A DNA stretch of 64,000 bases from Rhododendron vialii (Eukaryota; Streptophyta; Magnoliopsida; Ericales; Ericaceae), in contig NC_080567.1 of NCBI RefSeq assembly GCF_030253575.1, positions 38,035,501 to 38,099,500 of the forward strand. Direction: 5' to 3'. Position 1 is the first letter of the stretch, and each line of letters starts with the position of its first letter. This document shows positions 10,601-21,479 of the stretch, one piece after another. The notes beneath the pieces were generated by a model. The model was not told the origin of the DNA, made no database searches, and saw only the letters and a program-made list of their open reading frames with translations. Both the position numbers and the translations under genes were made by a program.

Positions 10601-13600
10601 GATTAGTTGAGGGGGAATGTATGGGCGCTTTTAAATGTGGGGGGGTTTTTGTGAGAAAAAGTGATAGTTGATGGGGTATTTATGTAGTTTCACCCTCTCT
10701 TTTTTATCCTAATGTAAATACCTCATCACACATCTAGAACTACTCCAGAGAAATCTAAACCCATAACCTGCCCCTAACGTATGTCAGAGGAGTGATTGGA
10801 ACTCACAAGGGTCATGAGTGTTCAACTACCTGACATGGGACAGGCACAACTTCATTTCTTTTGGCCTATGGGTCAAGAATGTAGCTTATGAAAGCATATA
10901 CAACGACTATCCAAAATGCTACAATTGATTTGTAGACAACCCCCAAACTCTCTATTCAACAAGGTCCAACAAGCTCTATTTTTCGCCCTGTTGAAAGCAA
11001 TTATTTTCTCTTTATTCGATTTGAATTCAACATATAAAACCTTGTTTAGCTGCTATAGCAGTCCTATTTTCACTATAAGTTTTTCCTTGTAGTTTTTTGT
11101 GGGGGTGAAGTTAATATATTCCAACAGTCATGTTTTGAGATGGCTATTTATCTTTTAGAAGCCTAAGACTTCCTTTTTCAGATGAATATGAGTGGACAAT
11201 TATGTTAACTTATTTATGGGAGAAACAATTGTGCACCAGATATTTAGAGAATTTTTTTTGCTTTGCTTGGGTTAAAAAGTGCACATTCAATGTGTATGCA
11301 ACCCTTCTAGTCATCAATAAGCATGGGAAAGGGGAACCATTTTGTTCAACATTGGAAAAGTCACAAGGATAGCAAAATAAACTCATCCGTTAGAGGCATC
11401 CAAAGTTATTGACAATTAATACTCATCGCCACTGCCATACCCCAAAAACACCAAGCAATTTAGGCTGCTATTAGTTTAGTTCATACCAATTCCTGCATGG
11501 TTGATCGCACATTTATGTACATGAACCAATCAACCGACAAACAACTTTCAAACCTTTTCCATCAATTTGGAGATCTCTGTTTAGGTAATGGATTGCCATC
11601 ACTGGTGCATGTGTTTCATGCGGTTAGTTTTTCCTTGATTGAATGTTACCAAGTCCTTGAACTTTTTCAGGAGTTGATAGTGTTGGGACAATTTCTGCAT
11701 CTCTCGTGACCTATGTCTCCATCCAAGCATTACAACCAGACCTTGTCATAAATGCCGGCACTGCTGGTGGCTTTAAGGTATAGTATGTGTGTCCAATATT
11801 GGTTTTACTTGTTGCTTTCCTTAGTTTTAAGATTGGAGAATGCAGTGCTGGTGAAAATTGATTGTGTAGACTTGAGATTTAGGAGCACACAACCTGGTGT
11901 GGTAACCAAGGTAAGGCTGCAAGGTGAGGCTCAAGCGGATCTCTAATCGCCATAAGAAATTTAGCAATCCTAGGCTTTCTTTTATAGTTCATGTATATAT
12001 CGAGCCATTTGCAACTCAAGAATTCTTAAGCGCCAACTTATTCCAATATTTAGTCATCTGATTGTAAAATCCATGAATCGGCTTAGCTTCTGCGTTGCCG
12101 AATTGTCATTTCCAACTCACACATCCCATACATTCTTTATTCTGTCATATTTAGAGATGTTTATAACGAAAGCCGGTTTTACAGAGTTGTAAAACAAAGT
12201 ATCTGTGCTTTTTCCTTGAACCTATCACATGAGCTCGCTTTCCTTTACCCAGTATAAAACCCTTCTTGTCGTTGGACCCATAGTTGTAGTCATTGCCATT
12301 CAATAGGATGCTAAGAGCTTGTAATTTATTCTCAACTGTGGTGAAGCTGTTAATCGGATGTTAAGCTGATTTTGGTCTTATCCATTTGACTAAGTGAAAA
12401 GATTCTTTATTGGTCGGTCGGGTGAAAGCACTGGATTCTGTATCAGGTCAATTAAAGTGGCGCTTGGAACAGGGCAAATTGGTGAAGCAGTTATCTAAAG
12501 GAGAAGGGGTATGAATTGTGAAGTGATTGGCTGTGGTCTAAGGTTATCACAATGAATGGCGAATAACCACACCACAAACCCACAACCACAGCACCACACC
12601 CCCCCCCCCCACACACACACACACGCGCAGACTCTTGGCTGCCAACGACAGCTTTTTCCGGTCAACAGCAATGAGCTTTTTGCTGAACAGCTGGTGGCTG
12701 CTTTGATATACCATGTTAATGGAGCATAAGTCTCTCCCTACTTGCATTTAGGGTAAAAGCCTAAGTTCAGAAATAGATGGAGATTAGGGAACTAAAAGTT
12801 CGAACTCTCACAATGTATTTTGATTGCTATGTTTGTTCTCTTGCGATGAGAAATTTGTTTGATCTCGTACTAAGTTTATTAGTAATGACTAGTTTTCTCT
12901 CTCTGTCTCATTCATTCATTTGGACCATCGTTGTACCTGGTAAAGACAAATGCTTCTGGTAAGTTATAGTATTTATGTGGATAATGGACCTCGGGAAGAC
13001 GTGAAGTTTTATTTCACCTTGAAATTTTTTTCCCACTTCATATGTTTTCTTAATGAAAGTTTACTGCAAAAATAAACGAGACTGCTGTTGCAGAATTTAT
13101 AGAACTGCACTTCATATACCGTTGATTCATTTATCCATATCACACAGCAAATGCAGGATCATGCATGACTCCTTGCTTTAATCTGTAATTCCATGTTGCT
13201 GTTTCCAGGCCAAAGGAGCTACTGTAGGTGATACTTTTCTCGTGTCGCATGTTGCCTTCCGTGATAGAAGGATACCTATTCCAGTAAGTTATCTTTAAAT
13301 TAATTTGGTAGCTTTATAACTGTCAGATTCAAAAGAAAATCTACTCAAGTCAATGGGTTTCTAAGAGATGATCATCAGCTTTATGGTGCATATTTTGCAG
13401 CATTCAATTGACATAGTTGTTAAAACACCATTTCTTCGTTTCCCAAATAATACGGTTTTCTACAAGGAGACAATAAAATCCAGAAATTGACCAAGCTCCG
13501 AATACTCTCATGCAAAAGCTGTTGCAATTAGTATCTTTCCGAATCTCTCCAAGGCCCATGTAATCCTGGATGTAGCAGGGAAATGGTATTTAAAGTGTTC

Positions 13601-16600
13601 AATTAAATCTTCAAACCAGATGTATCGAAAGTGTTCAATTAAAGCTTCTTTTGCCATACTTTTAGTAGAATTGTGTCCTCGGTCATCTTCTCTCTCGTTT
13701 CTTCTGCAGGTTTTTGATTTGTATGGCATCGGGTTACGGCAAGCTTTCTCAACACCCAATCTCTTGAGGACGCTTAACCTAAAGGTGCTTATTGTGCATT
13801 AAAGTGGTTGGATAACAATTATTCACATGAACCCATGCTTGCGCCCTATTCAAATTACGTTTGAATGATTTTGAGCAGTTGTGGCACTATATCAAATGTG
13901 TTACGAGTATTAAATTTCCCTGTGGTTCTGTCACTCTGAAAAGCCTCCAAGTTACATGGCTTACCGTTTCTTGACAGTGAAATTGTATGATATAGGCACC
14001 GAAAGGGGGCAGAAACCCTGTATGTACTGAGTCCCATCAAGGGCTGCAGGATATTCAAATTTGAGTTTCATGTTTTTTTCATGTTCTTTTTGTCTTTTTG
14101 TGCAAGTTTTTGTTTTTTTCCAAATTTTTTCTTTTACTTTTACCTTTTTGGCTACGCCAGAAAAAACCTTAGGAAGCTGTGCCCAGGCAACTCTTGAGGA
14201 ATGCAGAATTCTGTCAAACACTCCACGAAAGCATCTAAACTAATAAGGAACGGATCCCTTATGCAAACACAAAGAGACATGAGAAATCCCTTTCTGCACA
14301 ATAAGGAATTCTCTTCATTCTCAAACAATCACTCATTCTTTTTGCCTGCATATGCCGAAATGATAGAAAAGGCTGGTGTCCAACTTTCCCAAGTCTTCCT
14401 GCATGTGCCTTTTGGGCACCCTCTTGTCCAATATCTAAGAAGATACTTAATCATACAGGCATCTCCCAAATAACACCAAAGAGTTATAAAAGTTCGGACA
14501 AGGTTTCCAGCTAGGAAAGGTTAGGGCCAGTTCAGTTGCCTGAGCCAATGCAGGCAGTCTGACTGTCTGATTCAACCAGGGCAGTCCAAGTTCCGACAGC
14601 CTAATCTACTCCAGCGTTCAACAATTTTGTTTCCAAGTAGAATCTTTAATGTTGAAGGGGTTCTGTTTATTGGTTTTTTCAGGTGAAGTGGATGACCCTT
14701 CCAACAGAAACTTTTATAGTAGATGTTTTAGTGGTAAGCTGAGTCAATACCGACACTTGCAATTTGTAGCTATCCAAGTTGTCTTATACAGGAAATGAGC
14801 AAATAGGAGTCCATGCTATCCGAAGAGAAAAACGACTCTATAGTCTATTCATAGTTCTTTATTCTTGAATCGAGGTGTTGGTCTATCTCAGCAATTCAAG
14901 AGACATCGGCACAAATGTTTGTTCGTAAGTAATTGTGACCAACCAAAAACTCTAAAAGGGAAACAATGGTACATACACCGGAAATTGTGGATAAATCCTG
15001 TCATATGCAGAATGCTTCTATTATAAACTGATCTGTACCTTTCAAGTGCTCATTAATTATAGGCTTATAGCTATGTCATTACTGAAGCGGTGAAGCCTAG
15101 TTAAGAAGTTAGATTGTGTAATCTGTGGTCATGTCGAATCCTATTTTAAGAATGTTTGATTTTTATACACTACGCATTTGTGTCTATGAAATAGGTATAC
15201 ACTTGAAAGCGCTACATATTCTCATTTCTTGTAGTCTTCCATGTGCGTATTTTCTGTCTCCAAAGGACATTCTTGGTATTCGAAAGCTGCGTCATAGGGA
15301 TACTGGGCATATGAAAATGAGGAAGCATGGACGTGCTCATGGAAATATTATTACAACATCGCTATTATTAGGAAAAGAGGAAATTAGATTCTCCTTGGGT
15401 CTTAGTGCTGTATGGGGCCAAAGGCTAACGAGTTACTCTCTTTTTTTGGACCAGCCTGATGAGTTACTTGATCAACTTCTTTTTTTTCCCTTTAATTGTT
15501 TACGAAGCATGTTGTTCGACGTTTTAGCTTAATGGTTGTATTCATTTGGCTTGTCTTGAAGATTATAATATGAAACTTGATATTTAATTGCTTCTGGAAC
15601 CTCGCTTCTGTCAAAGTTTCATCTATAGCTTTTGTTTTGTTCAGGTTGGGAAATTGTCTACCAGTGACTCTTTCGAGGCCCCACAGGAGAAGGCATCAAT
15701 TATTAAAAATGAAGCAACACTAGAAGATATGGAGGTAAATAATCAATTATGTCTGCTCTCATTTACTTAATATTGGAATAATCATTTTCTTTTTAATTTC
15801 AACTCTGTTTCTTAATCCCACTATTTGAAGTCGGCGTTTTTTTTTGTTTTTTATGTTTTTGTTTCAACCCTTCATTTTTGCTTTATCATAGTGGAAAGGC
15901 AGGGTACTGATTACTCTTCTTTCTATCTTTTCAAGAAGGTAGGATATGGATTAAATAATTGGCAGCGTTTAGTAATAGGTAAGAGTTGAATAACAGGAGT
16001 TTCAGTAGAGGGTTAAGACGAGATGTGGAGAAGAAGAAGAAAGACAGTTGCACAGAAGAGGTTTAAGACTTCAACCTTAAGTCCATTGCATAAATTTGCA
16101 ATTGTGCTTTACAAGATTAAAACATGTGCACTCAGTCTTACATAAAGCAAACAAGCTATATAAGATTTTCGCTCTGGTTCTGGCATTTCCCCACGAGCTA
16201 GAATACAGAGATCAAACATGCCAGCTTGACCAATAATAGTTAACCAGCTAATGTCTTTGTGAAAATATCATCGAGCAAATCATTCAATGTACAAGGAGTG
16301 ACCAATTGTTTCTTCATTGACAATTCTCAAATAAATCGACAATGCATCTTGGTATCTTTGAGTGCTCATGAAAAACAGGATTGTTAGCTGCTTAATAGTC
16401 AAAATCCTGATTCAGCTATCACTTGTGTTATTGCAGTAACATTTTACTTCTTACTCTGCACATAATAAGATTGTCGCCAGCAAAATTACAATAACTAGAC
16501 GTGGAATGTCTTATCGGTTCGACCACCAGCCAAGTTAGCATTACTAAAGCCAGTTAGAACAAAATAGATGGACAATATAGTATGCTTAGCCAGGAGCGCT

Positions 16601-17494
16601 CTTCTCAAAACACTAAGTACAGCATAGTACAACAAAATAAGGTTGACAAGGAGCATGAATATGCTGGCTAACCACTTCAACACCATAAGAAGTATGAAGA
16701 CGAGTTTTGGGCTATTAGTAAGGACCGACATTAGGAAAGAGTTCCCCTGGCTGACTAGTCAAATTCCTGAGAGTACCAACTGGTTTAAGAACCCAAAAGT
16801 TCCTTCTCGGACCAGATATCAAGCGCATATTTCTTAGTAAGATAAAGCAATGGCCCGAGAAGAATGAGCAACTCACATCTGTTACTCTGTTGTAGAAAAC
16901 TATGAACCCAGGTCAGATCAACAATCCTACATCAACTGGTGCCCTACGCATTTATTTCAACTGTTAGTTGCTAAACTCCATCGCATCATGGTTTTTCCCG
17001 CCTGTCTGCATCACTCTTTATTGTTAGAGCTCTTGATATGAACCGATGAAAATTTTGTGTTAGCTGCCATCACTGTTGCTCTCTCCCAGAACCTGCTGTG
17101 TGGGTAGCTACCGTAGCTTGCGTACTAGTTACAATGTGCATCGCCTTTGAGTACAAGCATGAAGCATCTTCCGGAGTACTCTCGAGGCTCTAGAGCAATA
17201 GAGATTTGCTACACCAGTTGTAAATGGGTGTCATTTTGCCGGTTTTTTGTATACATTTCGGCAAGCAATTTCATGTATAAATGTTTTGCGTTGCAGGGAG
17301 CAGCTGTTGCCTATGTAGCAGATCTTTTGAAAGTCCCTGCGGTATTCATTAAAGCTGTAACCAATATTGTGGATGGTGATAAACCAACTATTGTGGAATA
17401 TAGCCAGAATTTGACGGCGGTGACTGCTACACTTGGCCAAGCAGTCGCAGAAGTTGTTGATTTCATCAATGGTAAGTGCCTCTCCGAACTTTGA
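7539..17494 (+). CDS. MTN: 5'-methylthioadenosine nucleosidase (MTN), copy 1, eight exons
   Basis: Cytosolic enzyme of the Yang (methionine salvage) cycle that splits 5'-methylthioadenosine, a by-product of ethylene, polyamine and nicotianamine synthesis, into adenine and methylthioribose. Exons: 7539-7605, 7760-7823, 9329-9420, 11671-11777, 13209-13283, 13710-13784, 15645-15734, 17297-17494. All introns are GT-AG and the joined frame is open for 255 codons, near the family length of about 255-270. Motifs: AMQTE near the N-terminus (catalytic Glu), NAGTAGG, DRRIPIP, and the MEGAAVAY junction (catalytic Met-Glu). Two oddities: the motif normally AVTD reads AVTN, replacing the catalytic Asp, and STGDS reads STSDS. 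The start ATG is chosen because the exon ends at a donor in phase with A-M-Q-T-E. Intron 1 holds a CT microsatellite, intron 2 a SINE, and intron 7 a copia relic. Identity is sure; activity is doubtful. Confidence 0.92.
7613..7661 (+). repeat. (CT)n microsatellite in MTN intron 1
   Basis: About 24 CT units, beginning eight bases after the splice donor at 7606 of the short first intron. Pyrimidine tracts of this kind are common in plant 5' regions; length polymorphism is likely. Confidence 0.95.
8093..8222 (+). mobile_element. tRNA-derived SINE with 17-bp target duplication
   Basis: A 96-bp body (8110-8205) lies between two exact copies of AACACACAATTTACTTG (8093-8109 and 8206-8222). The body has an A-box-like stretch TGGCGCAATGG and a B-box-like stretch AAGTTCAACTCC with pol III-type spacing, and ends in a short A-rich tail. 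Long variable target duplications plus pol III boxes are the signature of a SINE mobilised by a LINE. It sits in intron 2 of the MTN gene. Confidence 0.75.
9755..10700. mobile_element. Inverted-repeat DNA element in MTN intron 3 (duplication breakpoint)
   Basis: Left end near 9893 (GCGAAAGTACATAAACACC, then CCATCAACTATTACTTT) matches the complement of the right end at 10640-10700 (read inwards, GGTGAAACTACATAAATACC, then CCATCAACTATCACTTT). A further partial copy of the same terminal sequence stands at 9762-9822 and pairs with 10605-10665. No coding is visible. The left border of the 9.7 kb duplication falls inside this element at about 10179; only its right half is repeated at 48242-48900. 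Confidence 0.6.
12599..12624 (+). repeat. (C)12(AC)7 microsatellite in MTN intron 4
   Basis: A homopolymer C run followed directly by an AC repeat. The matching place in the second duplication copy (about 50731-50746) has a shorter C-rich run and lacks roughly 100 bp, so the locus has changed since the duplication. Confidence 0.85.
16230..16740 (-). mobile_element. Ty1-copia polyprotein relic in MTN intron 7
   Basis: On the minus strand, fragments resemble the RNase H end of copia polyproteins: GFSNANLAGGRTDKTFHV recalls the conserved G-F-x-D-A-N-x-A-G motif, and further on LNDLLDDIFTKTLAG recalls the usual ending A-D-x-F-T-K-x-L. Frames are broken by stops and shifts, so it is long dead. 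The same relic is in the other duplication copy at 54290-54800, so the insertion is older than the duplication. Confidence 0.6.
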
Positions 17495-19010
17495 TGTCTT
17501 TTATGTACACTCCTTCTCCCAGGTGTAGGATATATGCATGAGAAACGTTGTCGATTAACATGGTTTTATTTGGAGGTAGTATCTCTTCCCATGTGAAATG
17601 GTAAAACCGTAGCTCCCTTTGAGCTTATTTTGTTTTGGTGATTAGAAAAGACAAAACCAGTTTTGTATTGATCGCATCTATATGCCTTCATTGTAACGAA
17701 CATTGGAGACAAATTGTTTATTCAACTAGTAAGGATTCTCTTGTGTGACGATCACCCATGTGAGTAAAATGACCAAAGTAAAGATTAATCATGACCACAT
17801 TTGACATCTCAAGTTCAATTCTTTTTTTCTTTTTCTTTTTTTGAATTTCTAGTTGAAAACGTGTGGAGGGGTAGGATGATTTTAAGGAAAACAAACTAGG
17901 CGTCACACAAATTATGGTAGTTATACATAATTCTCAACCAATTGAAATTGAGAAAGAAGCAAAAAGGAAAAATTGAGTAATTGGCCTATTTCTAACATGT
18001 ATTAGCTGAAGTTTGTAAACAAATTAAAGAAACAGAGAACATAAGACTCATTGAGTGAAAGTTATTTGGAAATCGAATCATGATCCTCGAGTATTTTAGT
18101 CAACTCTCAAGAGTCGGTGGAGTGTAACCAATTACTGTAGTCCATTAAGACAGTTTTAAAAGAAGGAAAATTCTAGTGACATACAAGTAGGACACGTATG
18201 TTCTACTGAGATGCCAGAACTTTCTCATGCCAAATCTTTTGTCCGATCCGGGTCAATCCATGCCAAATCTCGTGTAAAAAATGCCAACTCTTGAATATTG
18301 GGATTGGGAGTTGCAGTAGTGTGGCAGCTGCACTACACGGTGTAGTGCGGTAAATTCCGATCGTCCAACTTAATATGAAGGATTCGGATTTAATCCGAAC
18401 TCTTACAAATTCAAACCGTCTATAATTGACCGCACTATGTGTGTAGTGCGGAGGGTTCACTACAGAACCCCCGGAACTTAAATATTGGATACTTCAATTT
18501 GTTTCAAAAAAATGCCGCCTTCTTAGTTTCTTATGCACACCTCGACTAATTGTAGAGGCCCAATTCTACCGCTTACTCGCAAGGAGTCCAATTAAAGTCG
18601 GGGCAATTACTCCGTATGGAGTGATCCCAAATGTGTTGATAAAACTTATGCGGTTTCAAACCTAAGAACTTAGGATAGAGCAAATCCCTGAGTCTTCGGC
18701 TTTGACCATCAGGTCAATCCCTTGAGGTTGCCTTTGTTTTTTTTAGTGCGTATTCTCTCTCTTATACTAAATACTAGCCTCCTATTCCAATTACAATTTT
18801 TTAGCTTGCATTTTTATTGCAAAATACCACCAAAAGAAAGCCTCTGTTTTAGCCAACTTATTTTCCAAAATCCAAAAAACTAGAGGAAGAAAAGGTTTAA
18901 CGGACAAACAACTTCGGTAAAGTTTTTTACTTCTAAAAAAAAAAGAAGAAATCTTGAGTTGCCAACAAGGAAGAGTAATTAACTTTAGACATTTCAATTC
19001 AAAACTTGAC
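17495..19010. other. 3' flank of MTN copy 1, no gene recognised
   Basis: 3' untranslated and intergenic sequence. Around 18310-18470 there are inverted phrases built on CTGCACTACACGGTGTAGTGCGG and CCGCACTA..TAGTGCGG, probably a decayed MITE. The rest shows no coding. Confidence 0.45.
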
Positions 19011-19011
19011 A

Positions 19012-19215
19012 ATCTATTGGGGGAAAGTCTACAATACACACCCCTTAAAAGGATATACCATATGCACCTATTTTATGGTTCATTCATAACATTTTAGCGT
19101 GTTTCGTAACTTTTGTTCTATAATTCATAACTTTTCAGCAGTACGATTCGTAACATTTTCATTATGATTCACATTCAAATAAGTGGTGTGTATTGTAGTC
19201 TTTCCCATCTATTGG
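19012..19215. mobile_element. MULE-type MITE, 186 bp, with 9-bp target duplication (copy 1)
   Basis: The element (19021-19206) has near-perfect terminal inverted repeats starting GGGAAAGTCTACAATACACA and is flanked by the exact 9-bp duplication ATCTATTGG (19012-19020, 19207-19215), the length made by Mutator-like transposases. The interior carries short repeats of the TTCGTAACATTTT / ATTCATAAC kind. The same insertion in the second duplication copy is 109 bp longer, so this one has lost internal repeats. Confidence 0.85.
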
Positions 19216-19467
19216 AGTCAAACTGCAAGAAGAAATTTTTTGTGAATATCCTAATCGTAGTGCGCATAAGTTGATCTGGACGTCCCTAATCTTCAAATGA
19301 AAAATGAAATCAACTTCTCTTTTAGTCATTTCGTACATAGCATAAAATCAGGCTATATCATGAGTTATCCTGGGACATCATGTGTACCCCAACTCCTCCA
19401 CCACTGCACATTTGCACAAGGTTTATATAGAACAACAACAAACTAAATGAACTCTATATAAATGTGC

Positions 19468-19712
19468 AATATGCCCCATTTCGGAACTAAAAATAAGTAC
19501 TTATTTTTTAATAAGGCAATTTCAAGTTTAAAAATAATATGTTTACGCAAATAATTTTTTTAGTAATATGAATCCTGTTTGATAAATCGTATCGAGATCT
19601 TTTATAAGGTGCAAAAAAAAAAAATTATTTCTTATTTACATTATTTTTAAATTTAAAAATATAAAATAAATATTTATTTTTTAAGAAAGTATCCTGAAAT
19701 GGAACATAAGTA
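19468..19712. mobile_element. AT-rich palindromic MITE (copy 1)
   Basis: Starts near GCCCCATTTCGGAACTAAAA and ends with its imperfect complement, so the two halves fold together; the interior is almost pure A/T. It is shared with 57528-57770 in the other duplication copy, where the ends are slightly better conserved. No target duplication could be settled. Confidence 0.5.
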
Positions 19713-19866
19713 AAGAAAAATTAAGTATTGTGCGACGGTAGGCCCAACTGGACGGGGCTGGTTTGTGGAGAATCCAACAAATTAGTACTACGGAGTATTA
19801 ATTATTGGGTCCGACGGTGTCTCTTTCTTGTCCGTGCGCCACGTAACTGCATTTCGTACAGGTTAA

Positions 19867-20453
19867 CTCGACTCTGTAATAACACCCCTTCCTCCTCCTC
19901 CTCCTCCTCCTTCTTCTTCTGTTTAACTATTGTGTGTGTATGTACTAATCAAGGTGCGTGTAAGTTGTTCTGGACACCCTTAATTATAAAATAAATAAAA
20001 AAGAGTCCATGTTAATGTAGTCTTCCTTCGGTATTTAACCCTACCTTAGAAATTTTGCGAAAAACTCAGAATAAAGTAATTAGCTGTGCTCATGAGGGTC
20101 TTCTAATATGATAGCTGTTCAGTATAACGGGTGAAAGTAGAAAAGAAACGATTGAGGTCTCTCATTGAGATTAGCATGTGAGGTAAAAATACGTGTGTGA
20201 ACTCGGCCGAATACGAGAATTCTCTCTCCCCCTTTGTATTTCGATAGACAATCTTAGTAACAATGAAAACTACGAAAGAAAAAAAAAAAATAGAAACAGT
20301 TACTTTAGTTTCTCACCAAATTCCACCAATTTTAGTACACACATTTCTCTCATTTGCCGTCTAATTTGTGAACAAAAATATACTACAAGATAGTTCATAT
20401 GATCACAAATTTAAATTCATTCCAGTGACTTTCACAAAATAAGTGAAAGCAAA
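19867..20453. other. Spacer between the duplication and the GASA gene
   Basis: Contains a short (TCC)n/(TTC)n tract at 19889-19919, otherwise no feature. The part next to 20453 would be the 3' untranslated region of the minus-strand GASA gene. Confidence 0.5.
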
Positions 20454-21244
20454 TCAAGGGCATTTGCGTCGGTTGTCGCGGGTAGTCATGGTAGCGTAGC
20501 AAGGACAAGCATCGTAATTCCCAGATGTGCCAGGAGGAACGCATTGGCATCTCGCGCAGCAGGTTCCGCATGCCCTGTTGCACAGGTTTGGCCTCGATGA
20601 TAAGCTGCACCTTGTGGCACAGGCTCCCTTGCAATCTATAGATACAAAAATCCAAGAAAACAAAAAACGCATTATACGTATGATTAGTCCCCATGTAGTC
20701 GTGCCATAAACTATAGTAAAACCGTGTATTTGTGATGTCTGAAAAGAAAAAAGTTCGGAAATTTTCTTTTTTGGTGAACATTTTCAAGTTCTAGTGAACA
20801 ATTTTTACTCTCCTTGTTCTTCTCGACGAGATGTATCAAAGAAACTACAATTTCTCTTTTCATCCAAAAAGAGTCACGAAAAATTTCGATAGAATTTGGC
20901 TTTTCAGCTTTCAAAAGAAAAAAAAACTGATGAAAAGAAGGGATTAAAGACAACAAAGTCACGAAAAAATCATTGGGTTTTTTTTTCCTAAAGCACAATA
21001 ACAGGGAAAGTGGAGATTTGCGTACTCATTGCCTTGCCGGTCGGAGTGTAGCCAATCTGCAGCAATACATGTAGCATGGTCAGCAAAATTAAGTACTGAA
21101 AGCCTAATCAAAAAGCGAAATTATTAACAAGTAATTTCGAGGGATTGAGATATTTACCGCTTGATCGGCTTGGGCAGCCTGGACAAGGTCAAGAACAAGT
21201 AGAGAGAGAACAATTGAAGCAATTAAGGCTTTAGAGATGGCCAG
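20454..21244 (-). CDS. GASA/snakin family cysteine-rich secreted peptide; expected ATG is CTG
   Basis: Small secreted gibberellin-regulated peptide family acting in growth or defence. Exons (minus strand): 21244-21158, 21056-21026, 20635-20454, with GT-AG introns and continuous frame, about 99 residues. The N-terminus is a hydrophobic signal peptide (ALIASIVLSLLVLDLVQA) as in family members starting M-A-x-S-K. The C-terminal 60 residues hold the full GASA domain with all 12 cysteines (motifs CGTCCARCQCVPPGTSGN and CPCYA) and end KCP. The codon where the family has Met reads CTG (21244-21242), and no ATG occurs between the likely TATA box (21358-21351) and the end of exon 1. Either initiation uses CUG, or the allele has lost its start, or the base is a sequencing error. 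The rest shows no decay. Confidence 0.88.
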
Positions 21245-21350
21245 TGACAAACTTGTTGCAAAGAAAGAGTGAAGAGAAAAGGTGTACTGGTAATTAAAGA
21301 AGGGAACTTTGTGCGATGTAGTGTGATGCAAATGAAGAAGAAAAGAACCA

Positions 21351-21358
21351 TATTTATA
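21351..21358 (-). promoter_or_regulatory. Probable TATA box of the GASA gene
   Basis: TATAAATA on the minus strand, about 107 bp upstream of the CTG codon that stands at the usual start position. Transcription would begin roughly at 21320-21330. Farther upstream is a GA-rich stretch (21360-21385). Confidence 0.6.
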
Positions 21359-21479
21359 ATGAGAGAGAGGGGGGAGAGAGAAGGTGGCAGGTGGACAGGC
21401 TCATGCAGGGGCGCTCAAAGGCAATTCGAAAAGCAGAGAGTAGGTCAACCGACTAAACCCTGTTCGGTTTGAGTTTGAA

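Larger units (their letters stand above)
10179..19866 (+). repeat. Segmental duplication, copy 1 (partner 48242-57937)
   Basis: Colinear same-orientation match to 48242-57937 through exons 4-8 of MTN, all their introns and about 2.4 kb of 3' flank. By eye the two differ by a few percent plus small indels. The left border is inside the inverted-repeat element at 9755-10700; the right border is near ACAGGTTA at 19858-19866. The match includes an old copia relic and two MITEs, which therefore predate the duplication. Confidence 0.93.

Noticed and set aside
14201-15532. Open frames in introns 6 of the MTN copies (also 52279-53607)
   Set aside because: They are conserved between copies only because of the recent duplication; no motif or splice support.
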